Below are positions 33,813 through 42,804 of a stretch of DNA of 64,000 nt, piece by piece. The position numbers were made by a program, and so were the translations under genes. This stretch comes from DAORHV01 sp964458645 (lineage in GTDB: Bacteria > Patescibacteriota > Gracilibacteria > Peribacterales > Peribacteraceae). The notes beneath the pieces are model-generated. The model saw only the letters and a list, made by a program, of their open reading frames with translations. It did not search any database and was not told the DNA's origin. Position 1 is the stretch's first letter. Every line of letters starts with the position of its first letter. The stretch spans positions 36,201 to 100,200 of the forward strand of contig CAYWJU010000006.1 of the NCBI GenBank assembly GCA_964458645.1, written 5' to 3'.

Positions 33813-34100
33813 ATGCGCCACCTGCTGAACCTCTCGCTCATTGCCACGCTCACATTCGGAACCGGTGGCGTCGCCTTTGCCGCAGCGAAGAAAAAGGCAT
33901 CCTCCAGCTCGAGCTCGGTGGCTTCGTGCATCATTAAAGGAAACATCTCGTCGCCCAAGAAGGAGAAGATTTACCACCTGCAGACATGCGCCTCGTACAA
34001 GCAGACAATTATCGACACCGCTGCCGGCGAACGCTGGTTTTGCTCTGAACAAGAAGCCTTGGCAGCTGGCTGGCGCAAAGCGCTGAACTGCAAGAAATAG
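33813..34100 (+). CDS. Small secreted protein with a sunset-type domain
   Basis: A 95-residue secreted protein. The signal peptide ends AFAAA, a Ser-rich linker follows, and residues of about 38-93 match the small domain found after thermonuclease or ComEC-like regions (IKGNIS, IYHLQTCASY, ERWFCSEQEALAAGWRKA). Its three cysteines plus His could bind a metal; in the family this domain is often a stand-alone exported module of unknown role. TACAGT lies 7 nt before the ATG, so the mRNA is nearly leaderless. It converges with the 34104-36083 gene, only 3 bp apart. Confidence 0.75.
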   Translation: MRHLLNLSLIATLTFGTGGVAFAAAKKKASSSSSSVASCIIKGNISSPKKEKIYHLQTCASYKQTIIDTAAGERWFCSEQEALAAGWRKALNCKK

Positions 34101-34103
34101 CGT

Positions 34104-36083
34104 TTAATCCAGCAGCGATGCAACGTCTGCATGCCTCTCGAACGGCTCTGCCGCGTTGAGTGTTCCGTCTCTCAGGCGATCCTGCAACGCATTGTCCATA
34201 ATGGCACGGAAGAGCAGTTTATACGTGCTGGCCATGCGATCGATGCCCATGGAGTCGGACGTGCCGTAGACCTCTTTTGCCATTTCCGCGGCACCGCCGG
34301 GAGCGGCGCGGCGCGCGGCAAGTTCGGGAAGCTTGTTGAGCAGGTACTGCTGCCATCGCTCCTGAAAACGAGCCACGAGGCGCCGTTGCACATCTTCGCC
34401 GTGTTCACCGTCGAAGATTCTGGTCACCATCTCGGGGCTCATATCGGGGAACAGGTTCACAATCGATCCATTTTCGTCATCGCGGATGTGTTCCATGGGC
34501 CCTCCTGTGGCAGTGCACACATTCCAGCCGCCGGAGAACACCGCACGCTCGTAGGATGTGCCACAAGCCTCACGGGTGGGGCGGGGGCCATGGATCCAGA
34601 AGTCGGACGAACCGGTGCACAAACGCATGAATTCAATACCGGTACGCGGAGCAAATACAAATCGGCCCCTGAGTGCGGGATCGGATTGCAGCTCATTGAA
34701 TTGATCCTTCCATGATCGGCCCACGGTATCGCTGGCAACACCGCCGATAAGGACGTTCGCACCAAGGCCGCTCCTGCGGCCACCCGGTACGTCGTACTCT
34801 TGCGTCGGGTCGCCGCACATCCAGCGAATCAGTGGGATGAGCGCTCCAATTTCCTTGTATTCCACGTGCCTGCGCGTGAGCGCGATGAGCGGCTTTTCGC
34901 CGATAGCATCGAGTGTTGGGAGACCGTTTTTTTCAAGGTAGGCATTCAGCTCTCCTTTTGTCTGCAAGCGCGCTTCCAACAATTCTTCACCGGTCACTTC
35001 ATCCAACGATGTCTTGCCCGCCTGAATGGCGCGCAGTGCAGGGCTCGTCCATCGCTCACGATCGGAACCATTCGTAATGGTGAGCAATTTTGCCTGAATA
35101 TCCGGAGCCAAGCGCTGATCGGGCGATTGCGTCGGAAAGATGACCTCGCGACTGATCGTTCCGTGTTCTTTGGACACCATGTTGACCGCGCTTGCTCTGT
35201 GCAGGCCGTAGTTCAGCGGTTCAATGTAGTCATAATACTTCACACCTCCTTCGCCCTCGCGCGCAGGAGGACCCAAATACCCCTGCCGTTCGTCGGCCTG
35301 CACCATGGGGTGATACTGCGGCAGTTGCGACCATGCGTTCCGCGGAACGGCATCGTGGCCTACAACACCTTCCACCCATCGACGATTTGCCCACGATGGC
35401 AGCGCCGCGCGCTCTTGCGTGTGGTTGGTGAAAGCGAATTTCGTGCTGTCGAGCAATGCGCCGATTTGTCCGCGCGTTTGTTCGCGATGATGATCCACGG
35501 CCATGATGACCGGTACGAGTTGTGCTTCATTGATGCGAATCACTGATGGATCGATGCGGAGCCGCTTGCACATTTCCACGACAGCGCGACCGAAGAACAT
35601 GTACTGCTTGAGTTTTTCGGCGGCATCGTCGGGGTAGCGCACATGGAAAATCTGCGGCTGCCGAATCAGTAACACCGGCGTCGTTCCTTCTTCTACAACC
35701 CAGAATTCTGCAGGCAACGTGTGTCCGTTCAGCGGCACATCACATCGCACAACTTGGCCGTCGTCATCCGTGAGTGGAACCGCACCGCTGCCTTCCCAAG
35801 GAACGTCGACTTGTACATCGCCTTTGCGCAGGGTGCTGTATCCGGGAATGCATCCGGCTGCGTTCACGCCCGCCTTTTCGTAGGCACCGTAGGTCTCACC
35901 TTCCAGAAAGCCGAGGCCACCGGCGCCATGCGCTGCCTGCGCATCACCTTCCAATCCCTCTAAGAAGGCTTCCAGCGAACAATCCAAAACGAATCGTCCG
36001 CGCTGCACACGATCCAGCAATTCTCGCACCGTGTACTTCGTACGTGCTTCACGAGCCTGTTCCAGGGATGCAGGAGTGTTCAT
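34104..36083 (-). CDS. Divergent glycan-phosphorylase (GT35-like) homologue lacking the PLP lysine
   Basis: A 659-residue protein clearly homologous to the glucan phosphorylase at 61050-62723, in order: GAGGLGFLEG (residues 53-62), RINEAQ, FAFTNHT (217-222), ITNGSDRERW, RRHVEYK and EACGTSYERAVFSGGWN (505-521). In the active enzyme the last block reads EASGTSGMKACINGTLN, where K456 binds pyridoxal phosphate; here that position is R513. Without PLP it cannot work as a normal phosphorylase. It may be a PLP-independent glycosyltransferase, a regulator or a binding protein. The ATG at 36083 has TACCAT 13 nt upstream; the longer frame to 36194 is not glycosyltransferase-like. Confidence 0.8.
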   Translation of the reverse strand: MNTPASLEQAREARTKYTVRELLDRVQRGRFVLDCSLEAFLEGLEGDAQAAHGAGGLGFLEGETYGAYEKAGVNAAGCIPGYSTLRKGDVQVDVPWEGSGAVPLTDDDGQVVRCDVPLNGHTLPAEFWVVEEGTTPVLLIRQPQIFHVRYPDDAAEKLKQYMFFGRAVVEMCKRLRIDPSVIRINEAQLVPVIMAVDHHREQTRGQIGALLDSTKFAFTNHTQERAALPSWANRRWVEGVVGHDAVPRNAWSQLPQYHPMVQADERQGYLGPPAREGEGGVKYYDYIEPLNYGLHRASAVNMVSKEHGTISREVIFPTQSPDQRLAPDIQAKLLTITNGSDRERWTSPALRAIQAGKTSLDEVTGEELLEARLQTKGELNAYLEKNGLPTLDAIGEKPLIALTRRHVEYKEIGALIPLIRWMCGDPTQEYDVPGGRRSGLGANVLIGGVASDTVGRSWKDQFNELQSDPALRGRFVFAPRTGIEFMRLCTGSSDFWIHGPRPTREACGTSYERAVFSGGWNVCTATGGPMEHIRDDENGSIVNLFPDMSPEMVTRIFDGEHGEDVQRRLVARFQERWQQYLLNKLPELAARRAAPGGAAEMAKEVYGTSDSMGIDRMASTYKLLFRAIMDNALQDRLRDGTLNAAEPFERHADVASLLD

Positions 36084-36256
36084 AGGGAGGAGGGGAATGG
36101 TAGCCGATCGGGGACGCGTGTCAAAAGAATGCCTGGTGCCAAGTGGAGAGCAGACGACATGGGGGCTAGCAGCGGTCCACGCGGGTTCCGGCAACTCGCA
36201 GAATTTGCGGTGCCGACGAATCTGCCTATCATGAATGAATACTTCCCCCTCTCCGT

Positions 36257-36577
36257 ATGCCGCTCATGTCGGAACACATCGACGATGCGCTGGATCTTCT
36301 GGCCAACGGAGCGGACGCCAACCAGCGGCTGACGCTGGAGTCCATTCTGCGTACCGGATTGCACTACATGTCCGATGCGCAGATCGCCCGCACGCGCGTG
36401 CTGTGTGGTGAAGCCTTGTTCGCACGCGATGCGCAGCCGGCATACCTGGCAGGAATGCACCAGATGCGACCAGGGCGCGACGGCAGGGGGTATGGCAGCG
36501 ACGACAGCCGTTCACAGGGACAAGTACTGCCGCCACGCACCGGACCGCTTCCGGGCGAAACGGGCTACGATAGTTAA
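36257..36577 (+). CDS. Small hypothetical protein
   Basis: A 106-residue frame, unrecognised. The first 70 residues could be helical (HIDDALDLLANGADANQRLT), and the tail is Gly/Arg/Ser-rich and probably disordered. A possible -10 TATCAT lies about 25 nt upstream, and the leader is pyrimidine-rich, as for many neighbours. An alternative ATG lies at residue 4. It could be spurious. Confidence 0.5.
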   Translation: MPLMSEHIDDALDLLANGADANQRLTLESILRTGLHYMSDAQIARTRVLCGEALFARDAQPAYLAGMHQMRPGRDGRGYGSDDSRSQGQVLPPRTGPLPGETGYDS

Positions 36578-36597
36578 TGGAACTATGCATTTTCGGC

Positions 36598-36622
36598 CAA
36601 AAATGTCGGGTCCGCCCGACAT
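36598..36622 (-). terminator. Terminator of the metallophosphoesterase gene
   Basis: Read on the minus strand, ATGTCGGG and CCCGACAT (36603-36622) form a perfect 8-bp hairpin with a 4-nt loop, and TTTTT follows at 36603-36599. Confidence 0.8.
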
Positions 36623-36678
36623 CCAGTAAAGCTGCGTTGTCGTTTAGCGCAGGAACTGCTGTAACGTGCACGTTTCTC

Positions 36679-37776
36679 TCAGGCCTGCGGACGCCCGGCA
36701 CGGTTGATCATGCGCGGGCCGGCGGGATCGGAGGTAAGCCATAGCTCCGGAATGCCGTCGCGCAACACGACCACTTGGCTGAAGTCGTCACCGCCGTGTT
36801 CGCGCGTCAGCGGCGTGCCGGTACCCGAGTTCACCACGAAGTCGGGGATGTGGCCGTTCATGACGCCGAAGTCACGGCGCAGGACGCTCTTGGGATAGAT
36901 TGCGGCATGGTGGATATGCCCGAACGACAGGATGCGCGGAGGGTGAAGTTCTTTGCGTGCGACGAGTTGCCCAACGCATGCGACGTACGTGCGCAGGTAT
37001 ACCTCCTCGAGCACGTCGCGGACCAAATGATCTTTCAGGTGGAGGGCGAAACCGGGCAGCTTCTGGTTGAGACGTAGGTTCAGGTCGACGTTCGACTGAT
37101 GGGAACCCATGTCGACCTCGTCCACGATCGCGGCCAGCCGTGGATCGTCATGCAACGCCAGCCGCAAATGCTTGGCGGCAGTGGCGCGGTCGAGGAAATC
37201 TGCACCCAAGACGTCGCTGGCGAGATTTTTAAATACGCCGCGGACGCCGACCATCATGCGCGTCACGGTATGGATCGCCGCTTCACCCATCAGAGTCGTG
37301 CGCGACGGCTCCAGTTCGTGACCGTGCAAGGTGACGGACCGCTGACGATCGTCGACGTCTACAAAACGCTGGGGGTGGAATGCACGCGCGGCAGCATCAG
37401 GTTTGCCGTTGCCGGCTTGCTTGAAACGCACGTCGGCAGAGGAAAACCGGTCCCGGATAACCTCTTCCCGCATGTCTTCGCTCTTCTCGCAGTTCCCCGG
37501 CAAATACGTCGTTTCGATCCCGGACTTCGCCAGAAAAAGCGCAAGCGGACGCAGCTTGCGCCGGACCACCTCCTGCCAATCCCCGACATGGTGCCGCTGC
37601 AGGGGGCCCGCTATGAGGTCGCCGTCGATGATCAGCCGTACATGTTCGGCCTCGCCGGACGCCTGTTCCAGTACCTGCACCAAATTGCCGATTGCGACGT
37701 CGACGTCGGGGGTATCGCGCACGCCTAAGTGCAGGTCTGAAGCATGAACCGCCAGAGAAGATGTGGACTTGGCCAT
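36679..37776 (-). CDS. Calcineurin-like metallophosphoesterase with altered GNHE motif
   Basis: A 365-residue protein of the calcineurin-like phosphoesterase superfamily. Metal-site motifs are D14-L-H16, D51-G-D53, LHGHE and FGHIHH. The usual GNHE is GNCE (N95-C96-E97), replacing the general-acid His by Cys. The substrate is unknown; relatives act on nucleotides, phospholipids or nucleic acids. TATAAT lies 8 nt before the ATG. A good terminator follows. Activity may be weak or altered because of the Cys. Confidence 0.82.
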   Translation of the reverse strand: MAKSTSSLAVHASDLHLGVRDTPDVDVAIGNLVQVLEQASGEAEHVRLIIDGDLIAGPLQRHHVGDWQEVVRRKLRPLALFLAKSGIETTYLPGNCEKSEDMREEVIRDRFSSADVRFKQAGNGKPDAAARAFHPQRFVDVDDRQRSVTLHGHELEPSRTTLMGEAAIHTVTRMMVGVRGVFKNLASDVLGADFLDRATAAKHLRLALHDDPRLAAIVDEVDMGSHQSNVDLNLRLNQKLPGFALHLKDHLVRDVLEEVYLRTYVACVGQLVARKELHPPRILSFGHIHHAAIYPKSVLRRDFGVMNGHIPDFVVNSGTGTPLTREHGGDDFSQVVVLRDGIPELWLTSDPAGPRMINRAGRPQA

Positions 37777-37784
37777 CTCTCTAT

Positions 37785-37790
37785 ATTATA
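37785..37790 (-). promoter_or_regulatory. -10 of the metallophosphoesterase gene
   Basis: A perfect TATAAT, 8 nt before the ATG at 37776. Confidence 0.6.
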
Positions 37791-37800
37791 GAATATTCTG

Positions 37801-40329
37801 CTATTTTTGCAATGACTGAAGCGCCACACCCGGATAGTAGTATTGCAGGATTTGCTCGGCAGTTTTGCCCTCGTTGGCCTGTCCTTCCGAGCCGCAGCCC
37901 GACATGCCCACACCATGACCAGCCATTGGGAAGCCCTTGCACCATGGATCGTCCTTGGCGCGGAAGAGCTCCTGTGAAAACGGAAAATTGTTCCAGCCCG
38001 CCTGCTCTGGCGTACGAGTAACGCCGTCATCGCTGCTGAAGTATGGCGCACGAACAATTTGACCGGCGTACGTCATCACCTGACCGTTGGTGGAATTGAC
38101 CGCCTTCACCCACATGGGGTTGCCAACCTCCAGATCATAGCCGCCATAGGCTTGGAACGTAGCCGGGCTATCGGTGCCGTCGTACGGCATGCCTGGGAAC
38201 TTCCGCTTGTCCGGCTGCATCCAGTAAGCAATGTAGCTGCGGGCAGCCACGGCGAATGCACGCTGCTTCTGGTATGGCTCGGTGTCTGGCTCCTCGGCCA
38301 GCCCACGCAGATAGTCTTCCAGCGAAATGCTATTGATGAGCACGATTTGACCGTCGATTACACGGCATTCGATGCTGCCGCGGTAGCGACGCAGTTTGTT
38401 GGCAACCGAATCAACCGATGTCACGCCGACCGATGCCGACGGAGCAAGGGCGAGCGTGGCAGCAGAGGTGTCGATACCGGTGGCTTGCGCGCGGCAATTG
38501 TTCCCACTCACGCTCAGGCGGACTTTGTCGCTGGCTGCGACCCGCATGCCATTCACCGTGCCGCCGTTCTCGAACCAAGCGGTCGGAGCGGCGGAAGCGG
38601 ACAGACGGATGCGCGCGACGGAAACGTTGGCGGGTGGCACGTATGCAGGAGCCGATGACGAGCGGCTGGACGACACCGGGCGCGGTGGCGTGGGTACTGC
38701 GACAGCGGGCCGCACACGACGGACGACTGCTGTAGATACTGACGAAGACGATACGGCAGCGCGACCCTCGAACGGGTTTGCATACGACTCCACGCGTGAG
38801 CGACGTCCGGTGGCCTGCAAATCGTATTTAATACCGCCGATCTCGAACCAGTACGAACCTGCATCCCACGGCGCCTGCAGCAACAGGTTGATTTGCAATA
38901 CCTCGCCACCCGGCACGTCGTACTGCGACGCGAGGCTGGTCTTTACCGGAATGAGTTCCTTGCCGGATTCCTGGAACAACTGGATGTCGTTACTGGAGAG
39001 TGCGACCTGCGCGATGCGTCCGTTGGCATGAATGCCCGTCTGCGGCGCGACGTACGTGAGCATGAAGCGCTGCTTGCCACCCGGTGCCAGCGCCAAGCCG
39101 GTGCGTCCGACGGCGGACAATCCTTCGGCTGCTTTGGTAATGCCGCGCGCCACCGGAACAGGCACGCTCGGCGTTGCCTTCGGCTTGTCGGTTGCCTTCG
39201 CCGGAGCACCGAGGAACTTCACCGTGGCGGCGACATTCCCACTGCGTACGTTGGCTGTCACCTGACCCATGGCACCGTACATGTAGTAGCCGGGACAATC
39301 CGTGGAAACCAAATCGCGGTGACCGACGAACGGCGTGAGGAACTTTTTGCCATGGTGTTCAATGCCCGTTGCCGGATTGATGTTGTAGACGGTCGACAAT
39401 TCCTTCAGCAGCCATTGCAGACTTTGCACCTGCGACTGGCTGGGTTGCTCCAAATCGAAATTGCCCATGAGTGAAATGCCGATGGTGCCGACGTTGTTGC
39501 AGTACGCATGACCCGCTACAACGTAACGCCCACCGGTACGCCCCTCGTAAATCTGCCCCTTCTCGTCGATGACGTAGTTGTATCCCACGTCGCCCCAACC
39601 GCGATTCTGCGCGTGATAGCTGTACAACGCACGCATGCGCTCGGCGGGGTCGCGGTCATCGTCGCTGATGTACAGCGCGGTGTGGTGCACGACGAGCAGA
39701 TGTACTTCTTTGCTGTACGACAACGGCCAATGGTATTTCTTGCCGGCAGCATCCTGCTTTACGGTGCTCTGCGTCTCGAATTGCTCGGGATAATTTTTCT
39801 GCGCGTCCTGACAGTCTCGAATGCGTTGCGACGACGCAGTCGTGGCGGCGCTGTTGTCTCCGGCGGAAACGTTGGTTTCGGGAGATGCCGCATCCGGACT
39901 CTCGAACAACAGCGATTCATCTGCACCCCACTGACCGCGAGAAAGAATTTTCGGAATGCCCATCGGCGATGTAGACGCCACCTGCACGTTGGCCGGCCCC
40001 TTGGCCACTCGTATGGGGTGAGCAACGTACCCATTGTCGGCGCCGCGCACGCGGATGTCGGAAACGGACGTCGGGAACATCATCATGTTTGTTTCTGTCA
40101 GCAGAGGATCTTGCTCGTTTTCCAGCGCCAATGTCTGCCACTCACTCCACTGTCCTGCGTCGTTCTTGTAACTCACTTCCAGGTCGATATCGGCTCCGGG
40201 AAGCCCAAAGCTAATGGCGTCGATGGGGTCGGAAAAATGCTCGATCGGCTCGCTTGCGGCTCCGGATGGAAGCGGCGGAACGAGCGACGACAAGAAGACC
40301 GCCGTAAGCAGAAAGGCGTGGCGTCGCAT
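37801..40329 (-). CDS. Fusion of an amidase/PGRP domain with a SpoIID/LytB domain
   Basis: An 842-residue secreted wall enzyme. A signal peptide (about 1-25) is followed by an unassigned region, then an N-acetylmuramoyl-L-alanine amidase of the amidase_2/PGRP type (VVHHTALY, YNYVIDEKGQIYEGR, ending FVGHRDLVSTDCPG). A long linker with beta segments follows. The C-terminal third is a SpoIID/LytB domain (LEDYLRGLAEEP, FAVAARSYIAYW, GHGVGMSGCGSEG), known in sporulators as a lytic transglycosylase that acts on stripped glycans. The two activities fit: the amidase makes denuded strands and SpoIID cuts them. The start at 40329 has TATACT 11 nt upstream. Confidence 0.88.
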   Translation of the reverse strand: MRRHAFLLTAVFLSSLVPPLPSGAASEPIEHFSDPIDAISFGLPGADIDLEVSYKNDAGQWSEWQTLALENEQDPLLTETNMMMFPTSVSDIRVRGADNGYVAHPIRVAKGPANVQVASTSPMGIPKILSRGQWGADESLLFESPDAASPETNVSAGDNSAATTASSQRIRDCQDAQKNYPEQFETQSTVKQDAAGKKYHWPLSYSKEVHLLVVHHTALYISDDDRDPAERMRALYSYHAQNRGWGDVGYNYVIDEKGQIYEGRTGGRYVVAGHAYCNNVGTIGISLMGNFDLEQPSQSQVQSLQWLLKELSTVYNINPATGIEHHGKKFLTPFVGHRDLVSTDCPGYYMYGAMGQVTANVRSGNVAATVKFLGAPAKATDKPKATPSVPVPVARGITKAAEGLSAVGRTGLALAPGGKQRFMLTYVAPQTGIHANGRIAQVALSSNDIQLFQESGKELIPVKTSLASQYDVPGGEVLQINLLLQAPWDAGSYWFEIGGIKYDLQATGRRSRVESYANPFEGRAAVSSSSVSTAVVRRVRPAVAVPTPPRPVSSSRSSSAPAYVPPANVSVARIRLSASAAPTAWFENGGTVNGMRVAASDKVRLSVSGNNCRAQATGIDTSAATLALAPSASVGVTSVDSVANKLRRYRGSIECRVIDGQIVLINSISLEDYLRGLAEEPDTEPYQKQRAFAVAARSYIAYWMQPDKRKFPGMPYDGTDSPATFQAYGGYDLEVGNPMWVKAVNSTNGQVMTYAGQIVRAPYFSSDDGVTRTPEQAGWNNFPFSQELFRAKDDPWCKGFPMAGHGVGMSGCGSEGQANEGKTAEQILQYYYPGVALQSLQK

Positions 40330-40366
40330 CTGAGGGTACGAGTATACCTCACACGATGAACACACC

Positions 40367-41479
40367 CTATGCTTTCAGGAGTTTTTCGTACGAATCGGCC
40401 ATAGCCGTAATAGAAAGCGAGTCTGCAACGCGGGTCGGACCCGCAGCTGAAAGTAATGCATGTAGCGCGGGGTCGCTGAGCGAGCACAGAGCTTTGGACA
40501 ATGCTTCGACGGACCCTGCCGGAACGACGAGCGCATCACGTCCGTTTTGGAGATAGCCGGCAATACCGCATTGATCCGTAATGACGGTCGGTATGCCAAG
40601 TGCCATGGCTTCGCCGACGACCAATCCGAACGGATCATTCTCGGTGGACGGCAGAACGAATGCATCGAGCGAACGATAGAACGCAGCCAAATCCTCGACA
40701 TGCGAGACGATGCGAATACGGCCCGTCTGGTGCTCAACTTGTTCAATTTCCAGGATGAGCTTATGAAGGAAGCCTTCTTGGGGGCCGGTGCCGACGATAT
40801 CGAGTGTGGCATGCGGCACTGTGCGCATGGCATGAATGAGTACGTCCACTCCCTTTTCTTCCGAGAGTCTGGCGACACAACCGATTCTCATGTGCCCGAC
40901 ACGGGAAACGACTGGCGCCACGGTGCCGTGCAGACGCTCGGTATCAATACCGTTCGGAATAGCGACGATGTTCTCGGTACGGAATCCCATGCGGCCGTAC
41001 AGCGCTCGACTGAGCTCGGAAACGCATACGATTTTCACTCTTCCAGCCGCATGCCTGAGTGCCGGCAACCATGGGTTCCAGCGCAGCCAATTCCCCACGC
41101 GATCATGCTCGATCCAGAAGGTTTTCGCACCGTGCTGTGCCAGCCAATCGGTCAGCAACAGCTTCTCGGACAAACTCAGCATGAAGACGGCATCCGGCAA
41201 TTGCGACATGCCTTCCAGTGCTTGAATCAGCGCTCGCTGCATGCCAAGACGCCGCCATACAAAACTCAAGGCACCACCCTTGGTGACCGGCGGAGCACCG
41301 ATGTCGAGATGTATCGCACGCACGCCGATCTTGGGCGCCTCGGCCAACAAGACCGGACAGCTGCCCAGAAATTCCACCGCGTGTCCGCGCTTCAGCAGTT
41401 CGCGCATGAGCGCCAGCGTTTGCACTTCGGCGCCGCCGAACGCGCTCTCCAGCGGGAAACGGGTGAATAGGATTCGCAT
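40367..41479 (-). CDS. GT4-family glycosyltransferase
   Basis: A 370-residue GT-B enzyme. The N-terminus RILFTRFPLESAFGGAEVQ resembles that of the other GT4 protein in the window. Donor-site segments are IPNGID, GCVARLSEEKGVDVLI, GTGPQEG and the EX7E-type ENDPFGLVVGEAMALG. It likely builds surface glycans from nucleotide sugars such as UDP-glucose from GalU, but the substrate is not known. The start is Met at 41479, fixed by TATACT exactly 6 nt upstream; the longer frame was rejected. Confidence 0.9.
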   Translation of the reverse strand: MRILFTRFPLESAFGGAEVQTLALMRELLKRGHAVEFLGSCPVLLAEAPKIGVRAIHLDIGAPPVTKGGALSFVWRRLGMQRALIQALEGMSQLPDAVFMLSLSEKLLLTDWLAQHGAKTFWIEHDRVGNWLRWNPWLPALRHAAGRVKIVCVSELSRALYGRMGFRTENIVAIPNGIDTERLHGTVAPVVSRVGHMRIGCVARLSEEKGVDVLIHAMRTVPHATLDIVGTGPQEGFLHKLILEIEQVEHQTGRIRIVSHVEDLAAFYRSLDAFVLPSTENDPFGLVVGEAMALGIPTVITDQCGIAGYLQNGRDALVVPAGSVEALSKALCSLSDPALHALLSAAGPTRVADSLSITAMADSYEKLLKA

Positions 41480-41485
41480 GAACGC

Positions 41486-41491
41486 AGTATA
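41486..41491 (-). promoter_or_regulatory. -10 giving a leaderless GT4 mRNA
   Basis: TATACT, then the 6-nt spacer GCGTTC, then ATG. Confidence 0.6.
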
Positions 41492-41583
41492 CGGTACCGT
41501 GATCTTTTCGCATCCACCCGCTCTCAACAGGCGGAGCGATGCGCAGAAGTTGCTGAATGCTCTTTTCCTGTCATAAATATATT

Positions 41584-42804
41584 ATGGCGGAAACGATTGA
41601 TCCAACGGAACAACCTAATGTTCAGCAAGGGCAGGCGGAACACGCCGGTTTGCACCGGGCATTTCTGGATGACTTGATCCGGCAGATCCGCACCGGGATG
41701 GTGGACAGTGTTTCGGTTGCGAACGGAAAACAGCCCATCCTGTTTCACCCACTCGGACATGGCGGCGAAAACGTCGTGCTATCGGGCATGCGCCTGCCCT
41801 TGGATGGCATGCCGTACGACCTGCCCTTCGTCTTGAAGGTCGGACTGCACGAGGCATCCGATGAAGCGCTGCACGACCATCGCGCACGCATCCTGCTGCT
41901 GCGTGAATACATGCGCGATGCGCATTGGATGCCAAACGAGCATGCCATGCTGCACACGAGTCCCGACGGCAGACAACGCCTGATCATCGTGCAGCAACCC
42001 GTGAACTTGGAAGGCACGCAACGCCTGTCCTGCGGATATGCCGAATTGCGCACGGACTGGAACCAGCGGGAGATCGGCACGCTCTGCGAGCCCGCCACCC
42101 ATACCAGCGGACTGCCCCTCCTGCCGCGCACGCATCCTCATGTGCAGCGGTACGCCCGGGTCAACACGCACCTCGTGATGGACTGCGGCGAAGAACACGA
42201 CGCTCCGGTGGGGCGTGATGAATTCCTGCAAACCCAGCAGTCGAAACCGCTCGCGAGCCTGATGAACGCCCTTCGGCGCGACGGAGGTTTACGCGCGACG
42301 ATGCGGACGTTCGTCGAGCGGGTCATCGCGTACAGCGATGAAACGGATGAAATCATCGACATCCTCGGCGAAGGGGACAACGTGCTGCTAACGCGAAGAA
42401 GCATGCACGGACGCGAGCAGTGCACGCCGGTGTTGTTGGATGCCCTGCATCCGACTCCGCGCTGTCTTCACCGGCTGCCGGACGCGCTCATGCGCCTGTC
42501 GGCGGAACGGAGTAGCGGCAACGAACGCGCGGACGTGATCGATGCGCTGAACGGCCTGAACTACGTGCGGACCATGAACGCGTTGGCACGCGCCTTGAAC
42601 CTCGATAAACGCGTGATGCGCTGGCGCCGACGCATGACGGACAACGAACGGAAGAAAGTGGATTTTACGCTGGTGTGGGAGCGTTGCCGCAAGCACGGCG
42701 CATGCGAAGAGCCGGTCGACACCACGGGTGTCGGAGCGCAGGCAACGGAGATGCCGGTGCCCGTCGTGAGTAAGTGGCACTACGTGTGGCGGAAGGCTGA
42801 CTAG
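41584..42804 (+). CDS. Possible protein-kinase-fold protein of unknown function
   Basis: A 406-residue soluble protein, not confidently assigned. Several features suggest an atypical kinase fold: a Gly-rich loop GHGGENVVL (58-66), a Lys on the next strand (FVLKVG, K85), an aliphatic hinge LIIVQQPV (133-140), and a catalytic-loop-like GEGDNVLLT (N266) followed by VLLDA (D286), resembling the Asn and metal-binding Asp of kinases and aminoglycoside phosphotransferases. The usual HxD is not present. The gene is GC-rich compared with its neighbours and overlaps the end of serS by 4 bp tail to tail. Confidence 0.6.
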   Translation: MAETIDPTEQPNVQQGQAEHAGLHRAFLDDLIRQIRTGMVDSVSVANGKQPILFHPLGHGGENVVLSGMRLPLDGMPYDLPFVLKVGLHEASDEALHDHRARILLLREYMRDAHWMPNEHAMLHTSPDGRQRLIIVQQPVNLEGTQRLSCGYAELRTDWNQREIGTLCEPATHTSGLPLLPRTHPHVQRYARVNTHLVMDCGEEHDAPVGRDEFLQTQQSKPLASLMNALRRDGGLRATMRTFVERVIAYSDETDEIIDILGEGDNVLLTRRSMHGREQCTPVLLDALHPTPRCLHRLPDALMRLSAERSSGNERADVIDALNGLNYVRTMNALARALNLDKRVMRWRRRMTDNERKKVDFTLVWERCRKHGACEEPVDTTGVGAQATEMPVPVVSKWHYVWRKAD

